The notes: generated by a model not told the origin, from the sequence alone. DNA of 64,000 nt from DAIMFL01 sp964372215 (GCA_964372215.1 CAYJQC010000019.1:29442-93441), one strand, 5' to 3'; positions 39,273-48,918 are shown, numbered from the stretch's first letter. Numbers and translations: made by a program.

Positions 39273-40260
39273 CGCGGACAGCCTGGACGAACGGCTGCGC
39301 GCGCTGCCGGCCGGGCTGCGGCTGGTGACCGCCGAGCTCGATCTGCGCCCGCTCGAGGCGGCGGATGCGCCGGCGGTCGAGGCGCTGGTCGGCGACTGGC
39401 AAGTGGCGCGCTGGACCGCCAACATCCCGCATCCCTACGAGCCCGGCATGGCCGCGGCCTGGATCGCCGAGAACCGCGCGGAATGCGCGCGCGGCGAAGC
39501 GCTGGTCTTCGCCATCGAGCGGCGCGCCGACCGGACGCTGGTGGGCGCCATCGGCCTCAGCTTCTACGTCGACGAGGACGCGGCCGAAATCGGCTACTGG
39601 ATCGGCCGGCCCTATTGGGGCAAGGGCTACGCGACCGAGGCCCTGCATGGCTTGTTGCGCCTGGGCTTCGGCCGGCTCGGGCTGGAGCGCGTCACCGCCT
39701 CGGCGGTCGACGGCAACTTCGCCTCGATGCGGGTACAGGAAAAGGCCGGGCTCGCCCTGGTCGGCGATACCGAGATCAACGCGCCGGCGCGCGGCGGCAG
39801 CTTCACCGGCAAGCAGCGCGAGATCACCCAGGGCGCGTTCCTGGCGCGCGCGGCCGCACCGGTGGCGACCGTGCTGGTGGTGGCGGTCGCCCTGGTCGAC
39901 GCCGACGGCCGCGTGCTGCTGGCGCGGCGTCCCGCGGGCAAGTCGATGGCGGGCTTGTGGGAATTCCCCGGCGGCAAGGTCCACGCCGGCGAGATGCCGG
40001 AGGCGGCGCTGGTGCGCGAACTGAAGGAGGAGCTCGGCGTCGACACCGCGGAAAGCTGCCTGGCGCCGCTCACTTTCGCGTCGCACCGTTATGACGGCTT
40101 CCATCTGCTGATGCCGCTCTATGTCTGCCGCGTCTGGCAGGGCACGCCCCATCCGCACGAGGGCCAGGAACTCGCCTGGGTGCGCCCGCAACGCCTCGCC
40201 GACTATCCGATGCCGCCGGCCGACATCCCGCTCATCCCGGTGCTCAGGGATCTGCTTTAG
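39253..40260 (+). CDS. GNAT acetyltransferase-Nudix (MutT-like) fusion protein
   Basis: Two complete domains lie in one 335-residue frame. Residues about 20-185 are a RimJ/RimL-type GNAT domain: LDLRPLEAADAPAVEALVGD, the acetyl-CoA loop GRPYWGKGYATEA (118-130), and NFASMRVQEKAGL. Residues about 203-335 are a MutT-like Nudix hydrolase with the full Nudix box at 241-263 (Glu247, Arg255, Glu256, Glu259, Glu260). The second half probably removes oxidised dGTP (8-oxo-dGTP) or a related nucleotide. A mutT gene beside argJ is common in alphaproteobacteria; the GNAT fusion is less usual. The start overlaps argJ by 20 bases. The acetylation target is unknown. Confidence 0.9.
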   Translation: MPTTGADADSLDERLRALPAGLRLVTAELDLRPLEAADAPAVEALVGDWQVARWTANIPHPYEPGMAAAWIAENRAECARGEALVFAIERRADRTLVGAIGLSFYVDEDAAEIGYWIGRPYWGKGYATEALHGLLRLGFGRLGLERVTASAVDGNFASMRVQEKAGLALVGDTEINAPARGGSFTGKQREITQGAFLARAAAPVATVLVVAVALVDADGRVLLARRPAGKSMAGLWEFPGGKVHAGEMPEAALVRELKEELGVDTAESCLAPLTFASHRYDGFHLLMPLYVCRVWQGTPHPHEGQELAWVRPQRLADYPMPPADIPLIPVLRDLL

Positions 40261-41213
40261 CCGGGCTTCGGCGCCTTCTCCCCCGCCGGCCGCTCCGCCG
40301 CACCCAGCGCGTCGGCGAGGCGCGCGGTGGCGCTGCCCGGCCTGAGCGGCTTCTGCTGCGAGTCGTGCGGCGCCCAGGCGGTCAGATAGACCACCTGAAA
40401 GGTCGCGGGCACGCGGCCTTGCGGGTCGCCATGGCCGGCGCGATAGCGCGCGGCGGCCTCGAGGAACAGCGCGCGCCGTGCCGGGTGGCGGCTGCGCGCG
40501 GCTGTCGCGTTGGTCTCGCCCATGCCGCGCAGATCGGCCATCAGGCGGAACGCATCGGCATAGGTCACGGTGATGCTGTCGCGGTCGACCACCGGCAGGG
40601 CGAAGCCGGCGCGCTGCAGCAGCCCGGCGAGGTCGCGCATGTCGGCGACCGGCGAGACCCGCGGGCTGGCGCCGCCGGCGACCGCGATCTCCGCCTCGAT
40701 CAGCGCGTCGCGCAGCTCCGTCAGGGTATCGCCGGCGAGCAGCGCCGCCAGGAACAGCCCGTCGGGCTTGAGGCAATGACGGATCTGCGCCAGCGCGCCC
40801 GGCAGGTCGTTCACCCAGTGCAGCGAGAGGTTGCTCAACACCAGGTCGAAGGCGCCGGCACCGAACGGCATTGCTTCCTCGTCGGCGCACAGCGTCGGGC
40901 GGCCGGCCGCGCGGGCCTGCCGCGCCATGGCCGGCGACAGGTCGCATTGCGCCAGGGTCTCGATCCCGCCGGCCATGCGCCGGCCGCCAGCCCCGAGCGC
41001 CGCCGCGACCTCGCCGCCATGGCAGCCGAGATCGAGCGCGCGCGGGAACTTCCGGGTGATGTCGCCGAGCCGGTCGACCAGCCGCTCGGCCACCTCGCGG
41101 AACAGGAAGTCGTGCGCCGCCAGGCCCGACGCCGCTCGCTCGCGATGGGCGCGCAGCGCCTTGCGGTCGAACGGCGCGTTCAACTCGGCGGGAGGAGAGG
41201 GTTGGCCGGTCAT
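40257..41213 (-). CDS. SAM-dependent methyltransferase-fold protein, NDUFAF5/BioC-like
   Basis: The 318-residue protein has a class I methyltransferase fold: motif I ALDLGCHGGEVAAAL, an acidic strand end QCDLSPAMA, and LVLSNLSLHWVNDLPGALAQ. The last is the signature shared with human NDUFAF5, a complex I assembly factor that hydroxylates an arginine. BioC is the alternative, but no biotin genes are nearby. The ATG at 41213 (MTGQPSPPAELNAPFDRK) is chosen because FDRKALRAHRERA is the family's usual beginning. Its 3' end overlaps the convergent GNAT-Nudix gene by four bases. Confidence 0.85.
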   Translation of the reverse strand: MTGQPSPPAELNAPFDRKALRAHRERAASGLAAHDFLFREVAERLVDRLGDITRKFPRALDLGCHGGEVAAALGAGGRRMAGGIETLAQCDLSPAMARQARAAGRPTLCADEEAMPFGAGAFDLVLSNLSLHWVNDLPGALAQIRHCLKPDGLFLAALLAGDTLTELRDALIEAEIAVAGGASPRVSPVADMRDLAGLLQRAGFALPVVDRDSITVTYADAFRLMADLRGMGETNATAARSRHPARRALFLEAAARYRAGHGDPQGRVPATFQVVYLTAWAPHDSQQKPLRPGSATARLADALGAAERPAGEKAPKPG

Positions 41214-41237
41214 CGGCAAATCCCGGAACGGCGCGCG

Positions 41238-41317
41238 ACCTCGCCCTTCGACAGGCTCAGGGTGAGGTCGCTCGAATCGAGGGAGTCCCCTCATCCTGAG
41301 CCTGTCGAAGGATGAGG
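41238..41317. repeat. REP-like palindromic repeat, copy 2 (paired hairpins)
   Basis: The same architecture as 4315-4387: a first hairpin with ACCTC and CCCT arms (41238-41268, one G-T pair) and a second with the stem CCTCATCC/GGATGAGG (41289-41317). Loops contain the TTCGACAGGCTCAG core in opposite orientations. It lies between the divergent NDUFAF5-like and comF genes. Confidence 0.85.
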
Positions 41318-41403
41318 AGGCGGCACGAGCTCGAGCGGACTATGGCCGCAGGCCCGCCGTGACGCAAAGTGCGGATTGACAGGGCACCGCGCGCCCGGCT
41401 CCG

Positions 41404-42201
41404 ATGAGCGCCATGACGCTGCCGATCGACACTGCTTCGGAAGCCGATCCGCTGGTCGCCTGGCGCCGCGCGCTGCGGCTGGCCGGCGCACGGGCGCTCG
41501 ACGCGGTGCTGCCGCCGCGCTGCCTGCGCTGCGGCGCCACCGTCGACGCGGTCGGCGCGCTGTGCGCCGACTGCTGGGGACAGATGGAATTCCTCGGGCC
41601 GCCGCAGTGCGCCTGCTGCGGCTATCCCTTCGACTTCGAGATGGGGGCGGGCGCGTTGTGCGCCGCCTGCACCCGCGAGCCACCGCCCTATGCCCGCGCC
41701 CGGGCGGTGCTGCGCTACGGCGATGCCAGCCGCGACCTGGTGCTGGCCTTCAAGCATGCCGACCGCACGGACGGCGCGCCGGCCTATGGCAGCTGGCTGG
41801 CGCGCGCCGGGAGCGACCTGCTGGCGACGGCGGAGATCGTCGCGCCGGTGCCGCTGCATTGGACCCGGCTGTTCGGGCGGCGCTACAACCAGGCGGCGCT
41901 GCTGGCCCTGGCCCTGGCGCGCGAAACCGGGCTGCCGGCGATTCCCGACCTGCTGCTGCGGCGCCGGCGCACGCCGTCCCAGGGCCGGCTGTCGGCGGCC
42001 GGGCGGCTGCGCAACGTGGCCGGCGCCTTCGTCCTCAATCCGCGGCATGGTGCCGCGGTCGCCGGCCGCCATGTGCTGCTGGTCGACGACGTCTTGACCA
42101 CCGGCGCGACCGCGGAGGCCTGCGCCCGCGTGCTGCTGCGCGGCGGCGCGGCGGCGGTCGACGTGCTGACCCTGGCACGGGTGGTGCGACCGCAGGCCTG
42201 A
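41404..42201 (+). CDS. comF: ComF family phosphoribosyltransferase-like protein
   Basis: The 265-residue protein has an N-terminal double zinc finger (Cys40, Cys43, Cys54, Cys57, then Cys69, Cys72, Cys86, Cys89) and a C-terminal type I phosphoribosyltransferase fold. The PRPP motif VLLVDDVLTTGAT is near residue 225 and the FGRRYNQAALLA segment is conserved. ComF is needed for DNA uptake in competent bacteria, but most alphaproteobacterial copies have no tested role. It heads the comF-grxC-nitrilase run, a conserved neighbourhood in the class. An upstream ATG at 41404 was taken; ATG 41413 is also possible. Confidence 0.92.
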   Translation: MSAMTLPIDTASEADPLVAWRRALRLAGARALDAVLPPRCLRCGATVDAVGALCADCWGQMEFLGPPQCACCGYPFDFEMGAGALCAACTREPPPYARARAVLRYGDASRDLVLAFKHADRTDGAPAYGSWLARAGSDLLATAEIVAPVPLHWTRLFGRRYNQAALLALALARETGLPAIPDLLLRRRRTPSQGRLSAAGRLRNVAGAFVLNPRHGAAVAGRHVLLVDDVLTTGATAEACARVLLRGGAAAVDVLTLARVVRPQA

Positions 42202-42312
42202 GATCGGCCGGATATGCAGGTCTGGACTGCGCTATCCGCAAGATCAGGTGACAAATCCGCGGCGGAATGCCACGTAATTGGTGTGCGCGGCGCGGCGCAA
42301 CGGCGGATCGTC

Positions 42313-42576
42313 ATGGCCAAGGTCGAAATCTACACCTCTCCCTTCTGCGGCTACTGCCATCGGGCCAAGAAGCTGCTGGCCGATCGCGGCGCCAGCATCA
42401 CCGAGATCGACGTGATGGCGGCGCCGGACAAGCGCCAGGAGATGATGAGCCGCGCCGGCGGCCGGCGCACGGTGCCGCAGATCTTCATCGACGGCGCCCA
42501 TGTCGGCGGCTGCGACGATCTCTACGCGCTCGAGCGCGACGGCAAGCTGAAGCCGATGCTGGAACCGGCGGGATGA
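42313..42576 (+). CDS. grxC: Glutaredoxin 3 (GrxC)
   Basis: The 87-residue dithiol glutaredoxin has the active site Cys12-Gly-Tyr-Cys15 (commonly CPYC), the TVPQIFIDGAHVGGCDDL glutathione-binding region, and standard length. It reduces disulfides and glutathione mixed disulfides in the cytoplasm. ATG 42313 gives the usual MAKVEIYTSPFC start. Its stop overlaps the ATG of the nitrilase gene (ATGA). Confidence 0.96.
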   Translation: MAKVEIYTSPFCGYCHRAKKLLADRGASITEIDVMAAPDKRQEMMSRAGGRRTVPQIFIDGAHVGGCDDLYALERDGKLKPMLEPAG

Positions 42577-43433
42577 GCGGCCGGTTCACGGTCGCCTGCG
42601 TCCAGATGACCGCCGGCCGCGAGGTCGGCTCCAACCTGGCGGCGGTCGGCGCCGCGATCCGCGCGGCCCACAAGGCCGGTGCGCGCCTCGTGCTCACGCC
42701 GGAGAACACCGGTATGATCGAGCCGCTGAAGCCGCAGCTCCTGGCCAAGGCGAGGACCGAGGCCGAGCACGACGCGCTGCCGGCCCTGCGCGCCCTGGCG
42801 GCCGAGCTCGGCATCTGGCTGGTCGTCGGCTCGCTGCAGGTCAAGCTCGACCAGACCAGCCTCGCCAACCGCTCTTACCTGATCGACGAGACCGGCGCGA
42901 TCGCCGCCCGCTACGACAAGATCCACATGTTCGACGTCGACCTGAAGGCCGGCGAGAGCTACCGCGAATCCGCGACTTTCCGGCCTGGGGCGCGCGCCGT
43001 GCTGGCCGCCACCCCGTGGGGCCGGCTGGGGCTGACCGTGTGCTACGACCTGCGCTTCGCCTATCTGTACCGGGCCCTGGCCCAGGCCGGCGCCAGCTTC
43101 CTGAGCGTGCCGTCGGCCTTCACCCGGCCGACCGGCCAGGCCCATTGGCACGTGCTGCTGCGCGCCCGGGCGATCGAGACCGGCGCCTACGTGTTCGCGC
43201 CGGCGCAATGCGGCGAGCATGCCGAGGGCCGCAAGACCTTTGGCCATTCCCTGATCGTGGCGCCCTGGGGCGAGGTGCTGGCCGATGGCGGCGAGGCGCC
43301 CGGCATCGTCCTGGCCGAGATCGACCCCGCCAAGGTCGCCGAGGCCCGCGGCATGATCCCGGCGTTGCGCCACGACCGCAGTTTCGTCGCCCCCGAGGTG
43401 CCGGACTTCGCCCTGCAAGACGCCGGCGCGTGA
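42573..43433 (+). CDS. Carbon-nitrogen hydrolase, Nit1/NitA-like (deaminated glutathione amidase)
   Basis: This nitrilase-superfamily protein of 286 residues has the catalytic triad Glu44 (TPENTGM), Lys116 (YDKIHMFDVD) and Cys157 (VCYDLRF). The KIHMFDVD and CYDLRF signatures identify the Nit1 branch, whose members hydrolyse deaminated glutathione, a side product of transaminases. Overlap with grxC links it to thiol metabolism. Its start ATG lies in the grxC stop. Confidence 0.93.
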   Translation: MSGRFTVACVQMTAGREVGSNLAAVGAAIRAAHKAGARLVLTPENTGMIEPLKPQLLAKARTEAEHDALPALRALAAELGIWLVVGSLQVKLDQTSLANRSYLIDETGAIAARYDKIHMFDVDLKAGESYRESATFRPGARAVLAATPWGRLGLTVCYDLRFAYLYRALAQAGASFLSVPSAFTRPTGQAHWHVLLRARAIETGAYVFAPAQCGEHAEGRKTFGHSLIVAPWGEVLADGGEAPGIVLAEIDPAKVAEARGMIPALRHDRSFVAPEVPDFALQDAGA

Positions 43434-43436
43434 GGC

Positions 43437-44009
43437 TCAGCGCCCGCCGGCACCGCCGCGGCTGACGGCCGCGATCCGCTGCACCAGGGCCGGCTTCGGC
43501 TCGGCGATCTCCAGGTTCTCGTAGGCCACCACCTCGAGCCGGTCGCGCACCGCGTCCAGCAGCTCGCCCGGCCGCAGCAGGAAATCCGGATTGCGCGGCC
43601 GGCCGAAGCGCTCGTTGCCGGCGGCGAAGGTCTGGTAGATCAGCGCGCCGCCGGGCGCCACCGCCGCGACGATCGCGGGCAGGATCGCGCGGTGCAGGTA
43701 GTTGGTGACGACCACCCCGTCGAAGAGCTGCCCGGCCACCGGCCAGGGGCCGCCTTCGAGGTCGGCCGCGATCACCCGCAGCCTGGGCGATCCGGCGAGG
43801 TCGGCCAGGCCGGCCAGGTCGATGTCGACGGCGGTGACCCGGCAAGCGCGGGCCAGGAAGAACCGGGCATGGCGGCCGTCGCCGCAGGCGAGGTCGAGGA
43901 CATGCCCGCCCGCCGGCACCAGCCCGGCGAAGCGCGCCACCCAGGGCGCCGCCGGACCGCCGCAAGGGCTTGCGGGCGCAGGAGAAAGCGGGCCAGGCGG
44001 CGGGGTCAT
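43437..44009 (-). CDS. Class I SAM-dependent methyltransferase, TehB-like
   Basis: The 190-residue protein shows motif I HVLDLACGDGRHARFFLA, the acidic strand end VTAVDIDLAGLADL, and DGVVVTNYLHRAILPAI. The arrangement is like TehB/small-molecule methyltransferases. Substrate is unknown. Either ATG 44009 or a GTG at 44015 could be the start. Convergent with the nitrilase gene, with three bases between stops; divergent from the DUF1178 gene. Confidence 0.85.
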   Translation of the reverse strand: MTPPPGPLSPAPASPCGGPAAPWVARFAGLVPAGGHVLDLACGDGRHARFFLARACRVTAVDIDLAGLADLAGSPRLRVIAADLEGGPWPVAGQLFDGVVVTNYLHRAILPAIVAAVAPGGALIYQTFAAGNERFGRPRNPDFLLRPGELLDAVRDRLEVVAYENLEIAEPKPALVQRIAAVSRGGAGGR

Positions 44010-44104
44010 TGGCACTCTCGCGTCCCAAGCGCTTGTCGCCGGCGCATACTTGCGCCATCTATATCGGGTGCCGGATTGGTTACGGCAGGCAATTCGAGTC
44101 GTCC

Positions 44105-44557
44105 ATGATCCTGTTCAATCTGCGATGCGCCAAGGACCACGTGTTCGAGGGCTGGTTCCGCAGCGGCGACGCCTATGACGAGCAGGCGGCGACCAAGAAG
44201 ATCGCCTGCCCGGTCTGCGGCGGCCGCCGGATCGAAAAGGCGCCGATGGCGCCGCGCATCGGCAAGGGCGGCGCCAGAGGAGGGGACACCGGCGAGGGCG
44301 CGCCGGCCGCGCCGCCGAGCGCGGCCGCGGCGAAGGCGGCCCAGTTCCAGAAGGCCCTGCGCGAGCTGCGCGCCAAGGTCGAATCCGAAAGCGACTATGT
44401 CGGCGGTCGGTTCGCCGAGGAGGCGCGGCGGATTCACTACGGCGAGGTCGAGACCCGCAGCATCTACGGCGAGTCCAGCGACGAGGAATCCGAGGCGCTG
44501 CGCGAGGAAGGGGTTCCGTTCGCCCGGATTCCCTGGCCGCCGAGCCACGACAGCTAG
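44105..44557 (+). CDS. DUF1178 family protein
   Basis: The 150-residue protein fits DUF1178: MILFNLRCAKDHVFEGWFRS, the zinc-type Cys pair in ACPVCGGRRIEKAPMAP, a variable Ala-rich linker, then LRAKVESESDYVGGRFAEEARRIHYGE and VPFARIPWPP. The four-Cys-type N-terminus resembles FmdB zinc ribbons. Function is unknown; it habitually lies near grxC and the nitrilase gene in alphaproteobacteria. ATG 44105 gives the family start. Confidence 0.93.
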   Translation: MILFNLRCAKDHVFEGWFRSGDAYDEQAATKKIACPVCGGRRIEKAPMAPRIGKGGARGGDTGEGAPAAPPSAAAAKAAQFQKALRELRAKVESESDYVGGRFAEEARRIHYGEVETRSIYGESSDEESEALREEGVPFARIPWPPSHDS

Positions 44558-44569
44558 GTCACGGCCCGC

Positions 44570-45241
44570 TCAGGCATAGAGCGCCGGAGACAGCGCGCGA
44601 TCCGCGGCGTCCAGTTCCGCCGCGACCCGCGCCACCGCGGGCCGCGCGCCGACGCGGGCGTACCAGGCGGCAAGGGCGGGATGGCCGTCGAGCCCGGGCC
44701 CCTTGAGGCGCAGGGCGAACAGCACGGTCATGAACAGGGCGATGTCGGCGGCGGTGAAGCCGCCGCAGAAGAACCCACCCGACCCGAGCCGACGCTGCAG
44801 CAATCCGTAGTGTGCGGCGATGGCGGTTTCGGCGCGCTGCGCGCCGTCTTCCTGCGCCAGCCGCCGCGCCGCATCGGCCTCGGGCGGCACCGACCGGTGC
44901 ATCAGGGCGCGGACCGGGACCAGCAGGATCTCGTCGGCGGTCAGCTCGAGCAGGCGGCAGCGGGCGCGCTCCCGCGGGTCGGCCGGATAGAGCGCCGGCC
45001 GGGGGTAGGCATCCTCCAGGTACTCGAGGATCACCGTCGAATCGAACAGCGTGAGATCGCCGTCCACCAGCACCGGCACCTCGCCCTTCGGGTTGGCCGC
45101 CAGCACCGCCGGATGCTTGGGCGCATAGCCCTGGGCCTGGCTGAACGGCACCAGCTCGCGCTCGAAGGGCAATCCCTTCTCGGCCAGCGCGATCTCGATC
45201 TTGCGGGCAAACAGGCTGATCGGGCCGGAGTAGAGCTTCAT
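44570..45241 (-). CDS. Glutathione S-transferase family protein
   Basis: The 223-residue protein has an N-terminal thioredoxin-like domain (MKLYSGPISLFARKIEIALAE, then NPKGEVPVLVDGD with the cis-Pro and LFDSTVILEYLEDAYP) and an alpha-helical C-terminal domain with FTAADIALF. Ser9 is the likely catalytic residue. It probably conjugates or reduces small compounds with glutathione; the substrate is unknown. It is convergent with the DUF1178 gene with 12 bases between stops. Confidence 0.92.
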   Translation of the reverse strand: MKLYSGPISLFARKIEIALAEKGLPFERELVPFSQAQGYAPKHPAVLAANPKGEVPVLVDGDLTLFDSTVILEYLEDAYPRPALYPADPRERARCRLLELTADEILLVPVRALMHRSVPPEADAARRLAQEDGAQRAETAIAAHYGLLQRRLGSGGFFCGGFTAADIALFMTVLFALRLKGPGLDGHPALAAWYARVGARPAVARVAAELDAADRALSPALYA

Positions 45242-45389
45242 GCCGAAGGTCCGCCGAGGCCGCGCGGCAGGATTGCCGAACTTGACCCGATCAAGAACAT
45301 ATCATGAACTTCGCGACCGGGGCAACGCGCCGTGTGGGACGGCTGCTGGTCAGACGGAGTGGATTCCGATGCGGAGCGGCGGTGGCCGG

Positions 45390-45629
45390 TCAGGCGATCA
45401 GGTCGATCAGCCGGCCGCGGCCGGCGGGCGGCGCGCTGCGCCGGGCCGGCTCGGCGTCGGCACTGCCCTGCAGCAGCCCGGCGGGCTGCTGGTTCTGGCG
45501 GCCGGTCGCGCCCTGGATGGCCGCCACGCCAGCGGCCGGCGCGTTCGGCTTCCCCGGATTGACGCCGCGCCGGGCCAGCGCCGTATCGGCGGGGTTGTGG
45601 CAGGCGTAGCCGTTGATCTGCTGAACCAT
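45390..45629 (-). CDS. Possible small hypothetical protein
   Basis: A 79-residue frame with a structured-looking start (MVQQINGYACHNPADTALAR), a flexible Gln/Ala-rich middle, and a C-terminus RGRLIDLIA. Such short proteins with a conserved hydrophobic tail occur in alphaproteobacteria, but I cannot name this one. No convincing ribosome binding site precedes the ATG. If it is not real, the 45242-45654 stretch contains no gene. Confidence 0.4.
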   Translation of the reverse strand: MVQQINGYACHNPADTALARRGVNPGKPNAPAAGVAAIQGATGRQNQQPAGLLQGSADAEPARRSAPPAGRGRLIDLIA

Positions 45630-45654
45630 GGCGCGCGATGGTCTGTCGGCGCCA

Positions 45655-46461
45655 TTAAGAAGCCGTTAATCCGTCCCGTTCGGCCACCGCCAGGTAGTTG
45701 ACGTCGAGGTCGCGCCCGAGCCGCCAGCGGCCGCTCAGCGGCTCGTAGGAGACCCCCGCCAACTCGGCGATGGCGATGCCGTGGGGCCGCAGGCCCGCGG
45801 CCAGCTCCGACGGCTTCACGAACTTGTGCCAGTCATGGGTTCCGCGCGGCAGCCAGCGCAGCACGTACTCGGCGCCGACGATGGCCAGCGCGAAGGCCTT
45901 GGCGGTGCGATTGAGGGTCGCCACGAACATCAGGCCATCGGGCGCCAGCAGGTCGGCGCAGGCGCCGAGGAAGGCGTCTAGATCGGCGACATGCTCGACC
46001 ACCTCCATGTTGAGCACCACGTCGAAGCGCTCGCCGGAAGCGGCCAGGTCCTCGGCGGTGGCATGGCGATAGTCGATGTCGAGGCCGCTCTGCCCGGCAT
46101 GCAGCCGGGCGACCTCGATGTTGCGGGCGGCGGCGTCGATCCCGCTCACCCGGGCGCCCAGCCGCGTCATCGGTTCGGCCAGCAGGCCACCGCCGCAGCC
46201 GATGTCGAGCAGGCGCACCCCCTCGAGCGGCCGCGGCGCCAGCGGATCGCGACCGCGGCGCGCCGCCACCCGGTCGCGGATGAAGCCGATGCGGACCGGG
46301 TTGAAGCGGTGCAGCGGCGCGAACGTCCCGGTCGGATCCCACCAGGACTCGGCCATCGCGGCGAAGCGCGCGACCTCGTCGGGGTCGACGCTCGGCCCGG
46401 CCGCCAGCGGCCGGGCGTCGGCGTCGGAATCGCGGCCCGGCCGGGTTGCGCTCGCTGCCAC
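45655..46461 (-). CDS. ubiG: Ubiquinone biosynthesis O-methyltransferase UbiG
   Basis: UbiG performs both O-methylations of ubiquinone synthesis. The 268-residue product has MAESWWDPTGTFAPLHRFNPVR near residue 36, typical of UbiG/Coq3, motif I LLDIGCGGGLLAEPM, and HDWHKFVKPSELAAGL. The start is GTG 46461, because AGGAGGA lies seven bases upstream; longer in-frame starts lack a ribosome site. It is divergent from lysC. Confidence 0.96.
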   Translation of the reverse strand: MAASATRPGRDSDADARPLAAGPSVDPDEVARFAAMAESWWDPTGTFAPLHRFNPVRIGFIRDRVAARRGRDPLAPRPLEGVRLLDIGCGGGLLAEPMTRLGARVSGIDAAARNIEVARLHAGQSGLDIDYRHATAEDLAASGERFDVVLNMEVVEHVADLDAFLGACADLLAPDGLMFVATLNRTAKAFALAIVGAEYVLRWLPRGTHDWHKFVKPSELAAGLRPHGIAIAELAGVSYEPLSGRWRLGRDLDVNYLAVAERDGLTAS

Positions 46462-46589
46462 GGGAATCCTCCTGATCCTGCCGCCGAGCACCCTTGCCTC
46501 GGCACCGTCGAATCAGTATGGATACGCGCCGTTCCAGCGGCAACCGGCGTCCGTCGACCGCGAGCAGTCCGCGGGAGTAGAAGGGTCCG

Positions 46590-47831
<1,242 letters not shown>

Positions 47832-47835
47832 CCAT

Positions 47836-48918
47836 ATGACCCGCCGCTCCGCCAGGGACCGACTCGACAGGCTGTGGAGCCGGGGTCGCGAGCTGCTCGG
47901 CTGCGAATTCGCCATCATGGGCGGCGCCATGACCTGGGTTTCGGATCGCCACCTGGTTTCCGCGATTTCCAATGGCGGCGGGTTCGGCGTCATCGCCTCG
48001 GGCTCGATGTCGCCCGACCTGCTGTCGGCCGAGATCGCCGGCACCGCCGAGCTCACCGGCGGTCCGTTCGGGGTCAATCTGATCACCATGCATCCCGAGC
48101 TCGAGGCCTTGATCGACGTCTGCCTCGACCATCGGGTCGGGCATGTCGTGCTGGCCGGCGGCATGCCGCCGGCCGCGGCCATCGCCCGGGTCAAGAAGGG
48201 CGGCGCCAAGGTCGTATGCTTCGCGCCCGCCCTGGTGCTCGCCCGCAAGCTGGCGCGTTCGGGCGTCGACGCGATCGTGATCGAGGGCATGGAGGCGGGC
48301 GGCCATATCGGCCCGGTATCGACCAGCGTGCTCGCCCAGGAAATCCTGCCGGTGATTCGCGACGTCCCGGTGTTCGTCGCCGGCGGCATCGGCCGCGGCG
48401 AGGCGATCCTCGGCTATCTCGAGATGGGCGCCGCCGGCTGCCAGCTCGGCACCCGTTTCGTCTGCGCCGCCGAATCGATCGCCCATCCGCGCTTCAAGCA
48501 GGCCTTCATCCGTGCCGCGGCGCGCGACGCGGTGCCGTCGGTGCAGCTCGATCCGCGCTTTCCCGTGATTCCCGTGCGGGCGCTCGCCAATGACGGCACG
48601 CGGCGCTTCACCGAGTTCCAGCGCCAGGTGATCGAGCGTGTCAACCGGGGCGCGGTCGACCAGAAGGCGGCGCAGCTCGAGATCGAGCATTTCTGGGCCG
48701 GCGCGCTGCGCCGGGCGGTGATCGAAGGCGATGTCGAGAACGGCTCGGTGATGGCCGGCCAGAGCGTCGGCATGGTGACCGACGAGCAGCCGACCGCGGT
48801 GATCCTGCAGGAGCTGGTCGACCAGGCGCTGGCCGCCCTCGAAGCGCGCGACGACGCCGATCGCGACCCGGCGCCAGGCCGCCGCATCCCAAGCCGCCAG
48901 ACGGGGACCATCGGCTGA
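47836..48918 (+). CDS. Nitronate monooxygenase/FabK-like flavoprotein
   Basis: A 360-residue TIM-barrel FMN protein. FGVIASGSMSPD, GGPFGVNLITMHP, EGMEAGGHIGPVST, VFVAGGIGRGEAI and GAAGCQLGTRFVCA are the flavin- and substrate-site segments shared by nitronate monooxygenases and FabK-type enoyl-ACP reductases. The exact reaction cannot be chosen from sequence alone. ATG 47836 is preferred; an ATG at 47812 would overlap lysC. Its stop overlaps the ptsP start (TGATG). Confidence 0.85.
   Translation: MTRRSARDRLDRLWSRGRELLGCEFAIMGGAMTWVSDRHLVSAISNGGGFGVIASGSMSPDLLSAEIAGTAELTGGPFGVNLITMHPELEALIDVCLDHRVGHVVLAGGMPPAAAIARVKKGGAKVVCFAPALVLARKLARSGVDAIVIEGMEAGGHIGPVSTSVLAQEILPVIRDVPVFVAGGIGRGEAILGYLEMGAAGCQLGTRFVCAAESIAHPRFKQAFIRAAARDAVPSVQLDPRFPVIPVRALANDGTRRFTEFQRQVIERVNRGAVDQKAAQLEIEHFWAGALRRAVIEGDVENGSVMAGQSVGMVTDEQPTAVILQELVDQALAALEARDDADRDPAPGRRIPSRQTGTIG

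Noticed and set aside
45304..45609. A plus-strand 101-codon frame in the gap after the GST gene
   Set aside because: Arg-rich, no ribosome site, antisense to a slightly better small frame.
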